From: Eurosta solidaginis
Lineage: Eukaryota > Arthropoda > Insecta > Diptera > Tephritidae
Reading direction: 5' to 3'
Length of the DNA stretch: 64,000 nt
Assembly (NCBI RefSeq): GCF_040869045.1
Contig: NC_090322.1
Location: forward strand, 277,910,662 to 277,974,661
Part shown: positions 22,621 through 32,293 of the stretch, piece by piece
Layout: each line of letters begins with the position of its first letter
How positions within the stretch are numbered: position 1 is the stretch's first letter
Program-made: the position numbers and the translations under genes
The notes under the pieces: model-generated
Database searches by the model: none
Told to the model about the DNA's origin: nothing
What the model saw: only the letters and a program-made list of their open reading frames with translations

Positions 22621-22815
22621 CTTACAATTTTGAGATTCGTGACGAAATTAATATACCATTTCATTTTCATGAAAGGTATAAAAATAACAAATTCCCTAAC
22701 AACACATGATGCTACGACATTCTTTGAAAGTGAAGAGCTGTTAATAACTAAGCTAAAGACCGACGTGAAAAATACGCAAGTTAACAAGTACGAACAGTTA
22801 AAGCAAAACAACAAC

Positions 22816-24232
22816 AAAGTTTGAACATTAGGGTGGTGTCAGATTACATTTGTAAGACGACAGACACACAAATACCAACAAATAATATGTGGCTTCTATC
22901 CCATCAGTGTTGTCACTCTAACACTATAGTGGTAGATCTACCACTATTTAGGCTAAAATCCGGATCTACCACTCCTACCACTTTTTTTAAAAAATCTACC
23001 ACCTTTTTATTTGCCTGCATTTGACTATGTTCTATGTTCTTTAAGTTGCTCACAATGACCTAAAATTAAGGTTTTTAAGTATGTTCAAAATTACACGTAA
23101 AGCACACTCTGTATAAGTTTTTAAAATTTTCACCAAAGGATATGTGATTTTTATAACACTTACGTACCTTCGAAAGAACTTATACAATTTTATGAAAAAA
23201 TTTAACTTTATTGATGGGAAATTCGTGCCAAAAACTTTGTAATAATCTGATTTTTCGACTGCTGAGTGGAATATCGCCGTATCTCTGCCGCCGTTTCGAA
23301 AACGCCCTATCCCAGAAAATTTTGGAAAACCTCCCTATTTCAGAACTTCTTTCAAAAACGCTCTATCTCAGCTTAAATTTAATAAATTTGTGACATAAGC
23401 TGGGGCGTTTTTGAAAAACATTTTGGGCGTTCTTCAATCGAGTTTTGAGATAGGTCGCTTTCAAAAGAAAAACTGAAATATGGTGTTTTTGAAAAACATT
23501 CTCTTCTTTAAAAAATAAATTGTTTTAATGCACAAGTCTATTTCATTAGATTCGAGCTATTGGTATTCGTTGGGTACGATTGAAGTAATTTGTTATTTTA
23601 AGGTTTCTTAGTAGTATTATTATATGTTTGAACTATGTGTTATGAAAAATGGAATATTTGGAGACTGTAAATTAACTTTAGTCGTATCCACACATGGTTT
23701 GTTAAAGTTCTTGGTCGGTAGTTCGCATTTGATTATCAATTTCAGCTGTTAAGGTTTTTGTAGTAAAAAATGTTCAAACTTTTAAGACTAGTTCTTTGAT
23801 ACTTATTCAAATATTTTATTAGAAAAAAGCCTAAAAACTACCGACTACTAACTTCAGAATTAAAAACTAGGTGAGATTCCCACCATTATTTAATTATATT
23901 TTTTGATTTGGTAAGGTCCAAACCCTATACAGTATACACATACTATTCATACAGATGTTTATATGTATGTCGTTAATGCACTTGAAGTTCTTATGTTCGT
24001 TTTAATCGTTAAATAATAATAATTTGAAAAAAATTGGTTTTAATGTTTTTGAAAATTCTACCACTATTTTTAGGAGATCTACCACCCTTTTTTTGAAAAT
24101 CTACCACTTAATAGATTTTAGAAGTGATAACACTGTATCCCATGGTCCAAAATACGCGATTCCCACCGAAATTAAAGAAGTTCCTTTATTTAAGATGATA
24201 GCAGATGGCGAGAACCATATAAAAAACAATTA
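22816..24232 (+). pseudogene. Possible Penelope-like ORF fragment, split by a hAT element
   Basis: Leaving out the insert 22905-24135 and one copy of its 8-bp duplication, the frame reads NMWLLSHGPKYAIPTEIKEV, then FKMIADGENHIK and a stop at about 24231. A 'LS.GP.FA.P' block followed by an acidic 'E.I' segment recalls the N-terminal part of Penelope-like retroelement proteins. The match is short and recalled from memory, so the family call is tentative. The preceding sequence at 22630-22824 may belong to the same relic. Confidence 0.35.
22905..24135. mobile_element. 1231-bp non-autonomous hAT element with perfect 8-bp TSD
   Basis: Ends are CAGTGTTGTCACT and AGTGATAACACTG (12 of 13 positions pair). 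TATCCCAT is duplicated exactly at 22897-22904 and 24136-24143. CAGTG-type ends and an 8-bp duplication are diagnostic of hAT elements. CTACCACT is repeated many times close to both ends, as expected for transposase-binding sites. No transposase is encoded. Confidence 0.85.
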
Positions 24233-24247
24233 AAGAAAAAGAAAAAC

Positions 24248-25255
24248 AAGTAAGGAAGGCTAAGTTCGGGTGTAACCGAACATTACATACTCAGCTGAGA
24301 GCTTTGGAGACAAAATAAGGGAAAATCCATTTAGCTTTCAAATGGAAGGTACTAAAGGGTATTTTAAAAGGGAGTGCGCCATAGTTCTATAGGTGGACGC
24401 AATTTCAGGATATCGCCATAAAGGTGGGCCGGGGTGACTCTAGAATGTGTGTTGTACGATATGGGTACCAAATGAAAGGTGTTAATGATTAGGTGGACGC
24501 CTTTTCGAGATATCGCAATAAGGGTGGACCAGGGGTGACTCTAGAATGTGTTTGTACGACATGGGTATCAAATTAAAGTTATTAATAAGAATTTTAAAAG
24601 GGAGTTGTGGTAGTTGTATATGTGAAGGCGTTTTCGAGATTTCGACCAAAATGTGGACCAGGGTTACCCAGAAGATCATCTGTCGGGTACCTCTAATTTA
24701 TTTATATATGTCATACCACGAACAGTATTCATGCCAAGATTACAATGGATTTTGATTTCGCCCTGCAGAACTTTATCATTTTCTTCTACTTAATATGGTA
24801 GGTGTCGCACCCAGTTTACAAAGTTTTTTCTAAAGTTATATTTTGCGTCAATAAACCAATACAATTACCATGTTTCATCTCTTTTTTCATATTTGGTACA
24901 GAACTATAGCATTTTTTTTAATTTTTCGTAATTTTCGATATCGAAAAAGTGGGCGTGGGCATAGTCGGATTTCGGCCGTTTTTATACCAAGATAAAGTGA
25001 GTTCAGATATGTACTTGAACTAAGTTTAGTAAAGATATATCGATTTTTGTTCAAGTTATCGTGTTAACGGCCGAGCGGAAGGACAGACGGTCCACTGTGT
25101 ATAAAAGCTGGGCGTGGCTTCAACCGATTTCTCCCATTTTTACAGAAAACAGTTATCGTTATTTAATCTATGCAGCTACCAAATTTCACAAGGATTGGTA
25201 AATTTTTGTTCGACTTATGGCTTTAAAAGTGTTGCAAGCTGTAATTTCGCAGTCG
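24248..25255 (-). repeat. Long non-coding interspersed repeat, copy 2 (inverted, partial)
   Basis: Starts GTAAGGAAGGCTAAGTTCGG, the reverse complement of the end of the copy at 6413-8098, and continues with the same phrases in reverse order. It stops at about 25255 near the motif GCAAGCTGTAATTTCGCAGTCG, so it covers only part of the element. Confidence 0.7.
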
Positions 25256-27087
25256 GAGTATGAAAAGACCTGGTGCGCAAGAACTATCCGAAAGCGGAAA
25301 TTAAAATATTTATTTGTCACAAGATATTAGCAAAAAAACCGGGACCCTTTGGCCATTGGCGGCCTTCGTCCGCGATTTGAAAAAATAACCCTCGGTGGAT
25401 CCAACACCGGTTTGATGATTTCCATTTTTATTAAAAATTAGTTTAAAAGACGGTGCCTTACGCTACCAAACATTTTTGTTCTGTCAATAAACTGAAAAAT
25501 CACCCTGAACCTCTAAGAAACCGGAAGTGGGTTTCATCGAATTTTTCGCAAACTCGTTTCCGCATTGAGTCCAATAGCGGTTTGAGGATCCGATTCATAA
25601 ATTACATGATGCACCTAGCGGGGAGGGGGCCAAGGCCACTGACACGTTCTATCACGAACGCCAGCGAGCGTCCCTATTCGTCACGAAGGGAGGGAGGAGG
25701 GCGGAAAGCAACAAAATGAGCAGATCGTAATTTATGGAATGCCCTTTCCGCATAAGTGTATGTGTGTATACCCAAATTATCAAAATTATGTAATGGAAAT
25801 GTTAGACTTTTTAATTTCCGCTTTCGGATTCGTTATCCGGCGTCCAAGCCCCCTTTATTTATACATATATGAGAGTGTTACGCTGATATAAATTAGCAGA
25901 AGCCATGGTTCTCATCTGGAGGGCTCTGCGTGTTTAGATTCAGAATTTGGTGCGCTGCAAATGTGTGAAGAGGGTGATATAAACGATAGAAGTAAATACT
26001 CCAAAAAATTTTCTGGAGTAGCGTTCCTACATATGTTGGGCCAACATTAACTAATGTCCTTGATTACATCATCCCCCTGAGAACGGTAGAGAATGTAGGA
26101 CAGTTAAGACACCTAAGGCAACGTACTGAATGAAATTCCAAGAAGATGTAGAAATAAAACGATAAGAGTGCCACCACAAATTCGGATCTAAATTGTGTAA
26201 GAAGCTGGAACCAAAGCAATAAAAACATGAAAATGATAAAATTTTTATTGAATCTTATTTAATTTCTTAAGAAATTCTACTAACAAAGCTTAAAAATAAA
26301 TTAAAAAAATTACTTCATGTAAATCCTATTTGTACGTATGTATGTGGTGGCCTGCTGAATGCTAGGACAAAATTCTGGAGGAGTGAGTGCGCACGTATTC
26401 AGTTCGAAAAACACGCAACATTTGCCAATTAAAAACTTGCCCGTGCTCATGGGCGCGTACCTTTAGCTTTCGATATAGCTATAGAGCATTTGACGATAAG
26501 TCGGCGTTGAGTTTTGGTGGCACGACTGCTATAATTAGCGGGAACTTTAAAAATTTTCTTAAACATTTTCCTTTTCATTTCAAGTCCGGTTTTCATCGTA
26601 TGTCCGCTATAATTAGAGGGAACTATAAAAAATTTCTTAAACATTTTTCTTCTTCCTTTTAGGTTCAGTGCCAGTTTAGACTTCGTTTCTGGTGCGTGCA
26701 CACTAAGGCATCGATTCCCGGGAATCCCAATCCCAGGCCTCCCCAGCCATTTTGCCATCCCGAAATCCCGGGATTAAATTTAATAAAATCTCGGGATGCC
26801 TTCGGGATCTGGCTGGATAGCTGGCTTAATTTTTAAGTTTCAATTTAAAAGAACAGGAAATCGTCTTTTCCTGGTAAGTATTGGTATTGGGAACCCTTTT
26901 CAAACTTTCGCCACTTGTGGGAATTCACGAGGCGCCGGGATCAAACAATCCCGAAAAAAATTTGAAGGGTGCCGATATAACCATGAACACACCTTTGGCG
27001 CAGTTTACACACAAAAAGTTTTGTTGCTGATTATCGGCAACTTCTCTTTTGGAATTGCGTATCATTTTTACAAACGACGACCCTTTC
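25256..27087. other. Intergenic, no gene recognised; several inverted and direct repeats
   Basis: No coding feature is supported. ATCCGAAAGCGGAAATTAAAA (25286-25306) and its exact reverse complement (25809-25829) could be the ends of a 544-bp element. A unit around GCTATAATTAG.GGGAAC.TT occurs twice (about 26528 and 26608). Around 26712-26800 there are several copies of TCCCGGGA-type text. Confidence 0.45.
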
Positions 27088-27577
27088 TAAAGCGCCAAAT
27101 ACACGACACGAACATATCCGCGAACATTCCGCAATCTTGTTCGCAGCTTTGGCCATACACCATACGAACTTTTGGCCGAACATTAGTTCTCTTTCAGACA
27201 GCGATGAATATGACAGCAATTGTGCTGCAGCAATATTGCTCGCTGTGGCAATTAAGCGTAAAAAAAAGAGAGAAGATTTATACATTTCAATAAATTCACA
27301 AATCAAAATTCAAATCAAAAATCACACAAATTTTTTATTGTCCATTTTACTCTTCCGCGCACGTCTGTTCCGTTCACAAATTACTACGATTATGAGCTAT
27401 TTCGCCATACACGCACGAAAAGTTCGCGCAAATGTTCGCCAAAAATTAAAATATTTTGATTTTTGGCGAACATTTGCGCGAACTGGCAAACACCACCATA
27501 CACGACAGAAAAGGCCGCAGAAACATGACATAACGGGAATGTTCGCGGAAATGTTCGTGTCGTGTATTTGGCGCTTA
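27088..27577. mobile_element. Foldback element, about 490 bp
   Basis: The outer arms are near-perfect inverted repeats (27088-27131 and 27535-27577, beginning TAAGCGCCAAATACACGACA). An inner perfect 26-bp palindrome with a 12-bp loop (about 27420-27483) contains GCGCAAATGTTCGCC. It is non-coding. Transcripts would form a strong hairpin. Confidence 0.75.
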
Positions 27578-28050
27578 AGCAACAGTTTGGCATTTTATTT
27601 CAATTCTTCCTAAATATTTTTTTACTTATTGAAAATGTTTGTTTTTCTATGACCTACATATCTGTCAAAAAAGCTGAAACTAAATTTAAATTTTTTCACA
27701 GATATGAGCTATCAAAAAGCTGCAACTAATTACAAAACTTATTTTATTCCTAATGACCTAGAGCCAGCCAAAAGTCAATAAATATAATTTCAAGCAAAGG
27801 TCGCATAAATATTAATATTAAAACTTATTTTATTTTGACTATGACTATGCGCCAATGAAGATTTTCATTAGATGCGTTAAACGCAATTTTATGCATGCCA
27901 GTAACATCGCCACAATACGCAAGAATTAATATTAAAGAACTTCAGACTTGGCAATTGAAGTTTAATTCGCCTTTCCCATTCACATACAAAACTTTGCGAA
28001 TCCCTGTTATAAACATTCTCACTGTACAAGAAATACACTTGTCAACATTG
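27578..28050. other. AT-rich spacer before copy D
   Basis: No gene. A stretch around 27655-27860 (AAAAAGCTG.AACTAA, TTATTTTGACTATGACTATG) resembles 50700-50840, so both are probably copies of one low-complexity repeat. Confidence 0.4.
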
Positions 28051-28595
28051 TGTTACGAATATTAGCAACACTAAGGGGTACTGCCATCTCTAAGCCGATG
28101 CTAAGAGTGACTTGTATGCACATCCATAAATCAATCATTATGTATCTACATAAACGAATCAATCATTATGTCTACACATATGTACGTACACGCAGCGGAG
28201 AAGCAATGCACAAACACATGCAGATATCTTATCTGAGATGCTCCCAAAAGTATGCAATTGTAATTGTGGAAGTGTCGCTCACAAAAACACGCGCATATGA
28301 GAAGCTAAACACGTGCATCTGATAGTCATAATTATATGGCAGTAACTAAGTAAATTCTGGAAGCGCCTAGAAGATGCAACGAGGAAATCACAGAGTATAA
28401 AAGCACCAACAGTAGAGGCGCGAGTCAGTTTTGATTAAGCACGCTATCTGTCGAGCAATAGAAGTGTTATTTTGAAAGTAGTCTAATAAAGACCATTTTG
28501 CATTATTAAATATTGGAGTCAGTTATTCAACAGTTTAGTGATTCGAACGTTAGCAGAAGATTGCAAATAAGAGGATTTGCAGTAAATTCGTTACA
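28051..28595 (+). repeat. 5' LTR of copy D (545 bp)
   Basis: TGTTACG...CGTTACA, with TATAAAAG near 28396 and the polyadenylation region AATAAA near 28485. Followed by the TGGTGTCAGAAG primer site. Confidence 0.85.
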
Positions 28596-28646
28596 ATTGG
28601 TGTCAGAAGAGGAATTGTTGAATAAATTCCAGAGGGCAACAAGGAC

Positions 28647-30945
28647 ATGGCAAAGTTCAGTGAATTGAAGATCCAGCAACTGAAGAAAGAGTTGGAGAGC
28701 CGTGGATTGAATACAACCGGCCTTAAACTCGAACTTCAGGCACGACTACGAGAGGCAATGGAAGCAGAAGGAATTAACGTGGTAGAGTATGTCTTTCATC
28801 TTGATGTCGACGAGACAACAAAAATTTAAGAGAAAAACGAAACATCGCAGACAGTTACGAGCACAGACTTGAACATGATATTGGTTGCAATATCTGCACA
28901 AACATCGACAGTAGCATCAATGTCGTCGCAATTGGCATCCCAACTGGAAGCACAAGAGGCACGTATAACAGAAATGTCCACAAATATGTCATCACAGCTG
29001 GAAGAACAAAAGACATATATGGCAACCCAACTGAAAGAACAAGAGACACGCATAACAGTACAACTCGAAGCGCAAGAGCCGCGTATATCATCAAAACTCG
29101 AAGCGCGCATGGACGAGAAAATAACGCAGTTTGAGGAAAAAATCGAGGCCGAGTTGGATGCTTTGAGAGGTCGTATACAGGAGTTGCAACTAAATTGCCC
29201 AGCTGTTTCAGCAAGCAATACGAACGTAAAAACTCCATTTTTTGACGGCCCTGTTCCTTTCCAGGTGTTTAAGATTCAGTTTCAGAAGACCGCAGCAGTG
29301 AACAACGGGAGTGCTGAAGATAAAGTTGCTGCACTATTCGTGGCATTGAAAGGATCTGCTGCGGAAATCTTACAGACTATTCCGGAGGGAGAGCGGAACA
29401 ACTACGAAACATTGATGAGCGCTCTAGAGAGGCAATACGGGAGCGAACACAGGAAGCAGATACACCAAATAGAGTTGCAAAACCGCTACCAAAAAGCTAA
29501 TGAGACTTTGCAGGAGTTTGCGTCAGATGTCGAAAGGCTTGCACATTTTGCGAATGCCGACGCACCCGTGAAATACACCGAAAGGGTAAAGATTCAGAGC
29601 TTTATAAATGGAATACGGGACGTCGAAACAAAGCGAGCTTCATACGCAAACCCAAAGCCAACATTAGCAGAAACGGTTTTACAAGCTCTGATTCGGGAAA
29701 CAGCGTCGCTTCTGTGTAAGCCAGTTTTCAAAGCACGCCGTGTGGAATTAGAAAGGCCAGAGTGGGTAGACGCAATATTGGAGGCGCTGAAAGGATTGCA
29801 AAATCGGAGTGAAAGAGTTATCAAATGCTTCAAATGCGGAAAGTCCGGTCACATTGCACATCATTGCGATCTTGGTCCTAATAGTTCCAACAATGTGGGT
29901 GGCCGTAAACGCAAAGCTGGAGGAGATGAGCAAGAACGTGTCAGATGTAAAGAACGAAAACTTGCCCCAGCTATTGAATTTCCTGTGATATCTGTGTCGC
30001 AAATTGGAAGAAAATCGAGCAGTCTTGCCGTCGAAGGAAAGCTGGATGGCAAGGAGCGTGTATTGCCTGTAGATACGGGCGAATCTCATTCCTTAATCCG
30101 ATCTGACTTGGTCAACAGGAGAGTAAAACCGTTACCTGGAGCAAGGTTGCGTACGGTCACTGGCTAGTATAACCAAGTCCAAAGAGAAGTGGTATGTGTG
30201 GTATTAATTGGAAAGGTCATGGTTCTACACAAATTCATTGTGGCGGAAATTGTTGATGAAGTCATATTGGGAGTGGGCTTCTTAGTTGACCATGACATCA
30301 GAACCAGGATATACCACTTAACTTTAGTTTGGAAAAAGGGTTCAGCAGTAATCGGGTACTGGTGGAGAAGACTCGACAAAGACCACGAAAGTCAAAGGTA
30401 AAGGTTGATGGATCGAATGGGCCAAATAAAGCGAAATAAAAAGTACCTGCGAAAGAAACACTGGCATTGACAAACCCTAATGGACGCACAAAAACGAAGG
30501 AACGAGTTTCCCAGAAAGAATGCGAAGTTGGTTTCAAGCCAGGGCACACTACTGTTGTGAAGCGTCGGAACGATGCTGATTATGCAAAGCAAATCCGTCA
30601 GGCACAAGCTCTACGAAATAGTTCATTGGCCAAAAAACAGAGTGTGAGGGAACGAACCAGGGTAATGAGTAGTACGATGAAACACAGGTACGATGAGAAC
30701 AATAATTCGGAAGGTTTCTTGGTGGGAGATTTGGTACTGTTATACAACCCTCACCGGCGGAAAGGTGTTCCATCCAAATTTCGGTGCAGTTGGGAAGGAC
30801 CTACAAAGTTGTGAGGAAGATCAGTGATACCATCTACCGCATACAAACAATTGGGAAACCACGAAGTAGAAGAGTGGTACAAATAGAGATGCTAGCGGCG
30901 TTTAAATCGAGAGATTTGTCTGATCGGGACGATCAGACTTAGGTG
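28647..30945 (+). pseudogene. gag-protease-integrase C-terminal ORF of copy D, disabled
   Basis: Starts with the SAP-like N-terminus. TAA at 28827-28829 and TAG at about 30165 interrupt an otherwise continuous frame. The CCHC knuckle reads CFKCGKSGHIAHHC. The protease active site reads VDTGESH (about 30068), the only copy here with the standard DTG triad. About 39 bases are missing near 30300, and frameshifts follow (about 30440 and 30805). The integrase C-terminal segment (GDLVLLYNPHRRKGVPSKF) is still recognisable. Confidence 0.8.
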
Positions 30946-30953
30946 CAGGGCAG

Positions 30954-31758
30954 TGTTACGAATATTAGCAACACGAAGAGGTACTGCCATCTCTAAGCCG
31001 ATGCAAAGAGTGATTTGTATGCACATCCATAATTCAATCATTATGTGTACATCAGGGCCATTCATTTCATAGCACAATTGTGCCCTCTCAATTCACACGC
31101 ATATGATTCGCTCTGTCGTCGTTAATTGAGTTAGTCGTCGCTTGGCACTTGGCGTAGCACCATCAGTGGTGGGTATCAGCAGATCGGTATCAAAATATGT
31201 ATGAAAAATTATGCGCGATACACATACTTGTTGTTAGCTCGTTGCTTGCTAGTAAGCGACTAAATGAAAAATCAATTCACCCGCAAGATCATCGCGACGA
31301 TTGCGCTCTCACTAATACAGATGCACTTTCAGTTTTGAATGGCCCTGGTCTACATAAACGAATCAATTATTATGTCTACACATATGTACGTACACGCAGC
31401 GGAGAAGAAATGCACATACACATGCAGATATCTTATCTGATATGCTCCCAAAAGTATGCAATTTTAATTGTGGAAGTGTCGCTCACAAATACACGCGCAT
31501 ATGAGAAGCTATACACGTGCATCTGTAGCTATAATTATATGGCAGTAACTAAGTAAATTCTGGAAGCGCCTAGAAGATGCAACGATGAAATCACAGAGTA
31601 TAAATAATAAATAAATAATATCTGTCGAGCAATATTGTGAAGTACTTTAATAAAGACCATTTTCCATTATTAAATATTGGTGTTATTTATTCATCAGTTT
31701 AGTGATTCGAACTTAGCAGAAGGTTGAAAATAAGAGGATTTGCAGTAAATTCATTACA
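30954..31758 (+). repeat. 3' LTR of copy D, interrupted by a MITE
   Basis: LTR sequence at 30954-31052 and 31348-31758, split by the hAT MITE. Ends TTCATTACA. Most of the region around the TATA box is replaced by a short TAAATAATAAATAAA run (about 31602), so its promoter may be damaged. Confidence 0.8.
31053..31347. mobile_element. 295-bp hAT-type MITE
   Basis: Ends CAGGGCCATTCA and TGAATGGCCCTG are 12-bp inverted repeats. The flanks GTGTACAT (31045-31052) and GTCTACAT (31348-31355) are an 8-bp duplication with one mismatch. No coding capacity. Confidence 0.85.
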
Positions 31759-32293
31759 ATAGTTTGTAACTGTAAAAATGTTAGAAAAGTTACCAACGAG
31801 TGGGAAAAATAAATTCATTTGCAAAGTGTGAAAGCACCATTAGCTTAAGCGAATGAAGTCTTCTTGGTTGCTTGTGGCGATATTATTGGAATGTATAAGA
31901 TTGCGTTGAATGTTTCTACATGAAAAATTCCATGTGGCTCGGCCATAAGTTCCCGTGTAATTTCGGGCATACGCGTACCAGTAAAAGAACATATCTAATT
32001 TGTTTATACTTCTAATTTGGTTCGCACCAAAATCTTATAAAATCTCAAAATTCAGCTAACTTTTAAAAAGTTTTGGTAAAGTTTTATTATCTAATGCAAG
32101 TAATAGAAGAGAAAAATATTTCATGAATATTTCAGTTGCGTCAAATTGTGACGCCTGGCGAAACATTGGTAAATGAAAATTGTGAAGTGGATTTGGAGCA
32201 TTTTTGGTTTGTCTTAGAAATGCTTAAAAAAATTTCGCAAAAGTGGCGTTTGTAAGCGATAATTTGAGTTTTGAACGTTATTTTCTTCAGAAA
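31759..32293 (+). promoter_or_regulatory. htk: Presumed promoter and 5' UTR region of htk
   Basis: The only sequence between copy D and the htk start codon. AT-rich, with no clear TATA box or initiator and no other gene. The transcription start cannot be placed from sequence alone, and an upstream non-coding exon is possible. Confidence 0.4.

Larger units (their letters stand above)
28051..31758 (+). mobile_element. LTR element copy D, with hAT MITE in its 3' LTR
   Basis: The 5' LTR is 28051-28595 (545 bp). The 3' LTR is 30954-31758 and includes a 295-bp insert. The flanks are ATTG and ATAG, an imperfect 4-bp duplication. The gag/protease/integrase-C layout has the same internal deletion as the other copies. 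It lies about 535 bp upstream of the htk start codon in the same orientation. Confidence 0.85.

Noticed and set aside
25089..25099. GGTCCACTGTG as the partner end of CACAGTGGACC at 4970
   Set aside because: It lies inside the second copy of the long repeat, where the aligned position in the first copy differs, so it is a chance match.
26387..27306. Open frames of 90-165 codons on both strands
   Set aside because: They run through direct and inverted repeats and show no protein family features or codon pattern.
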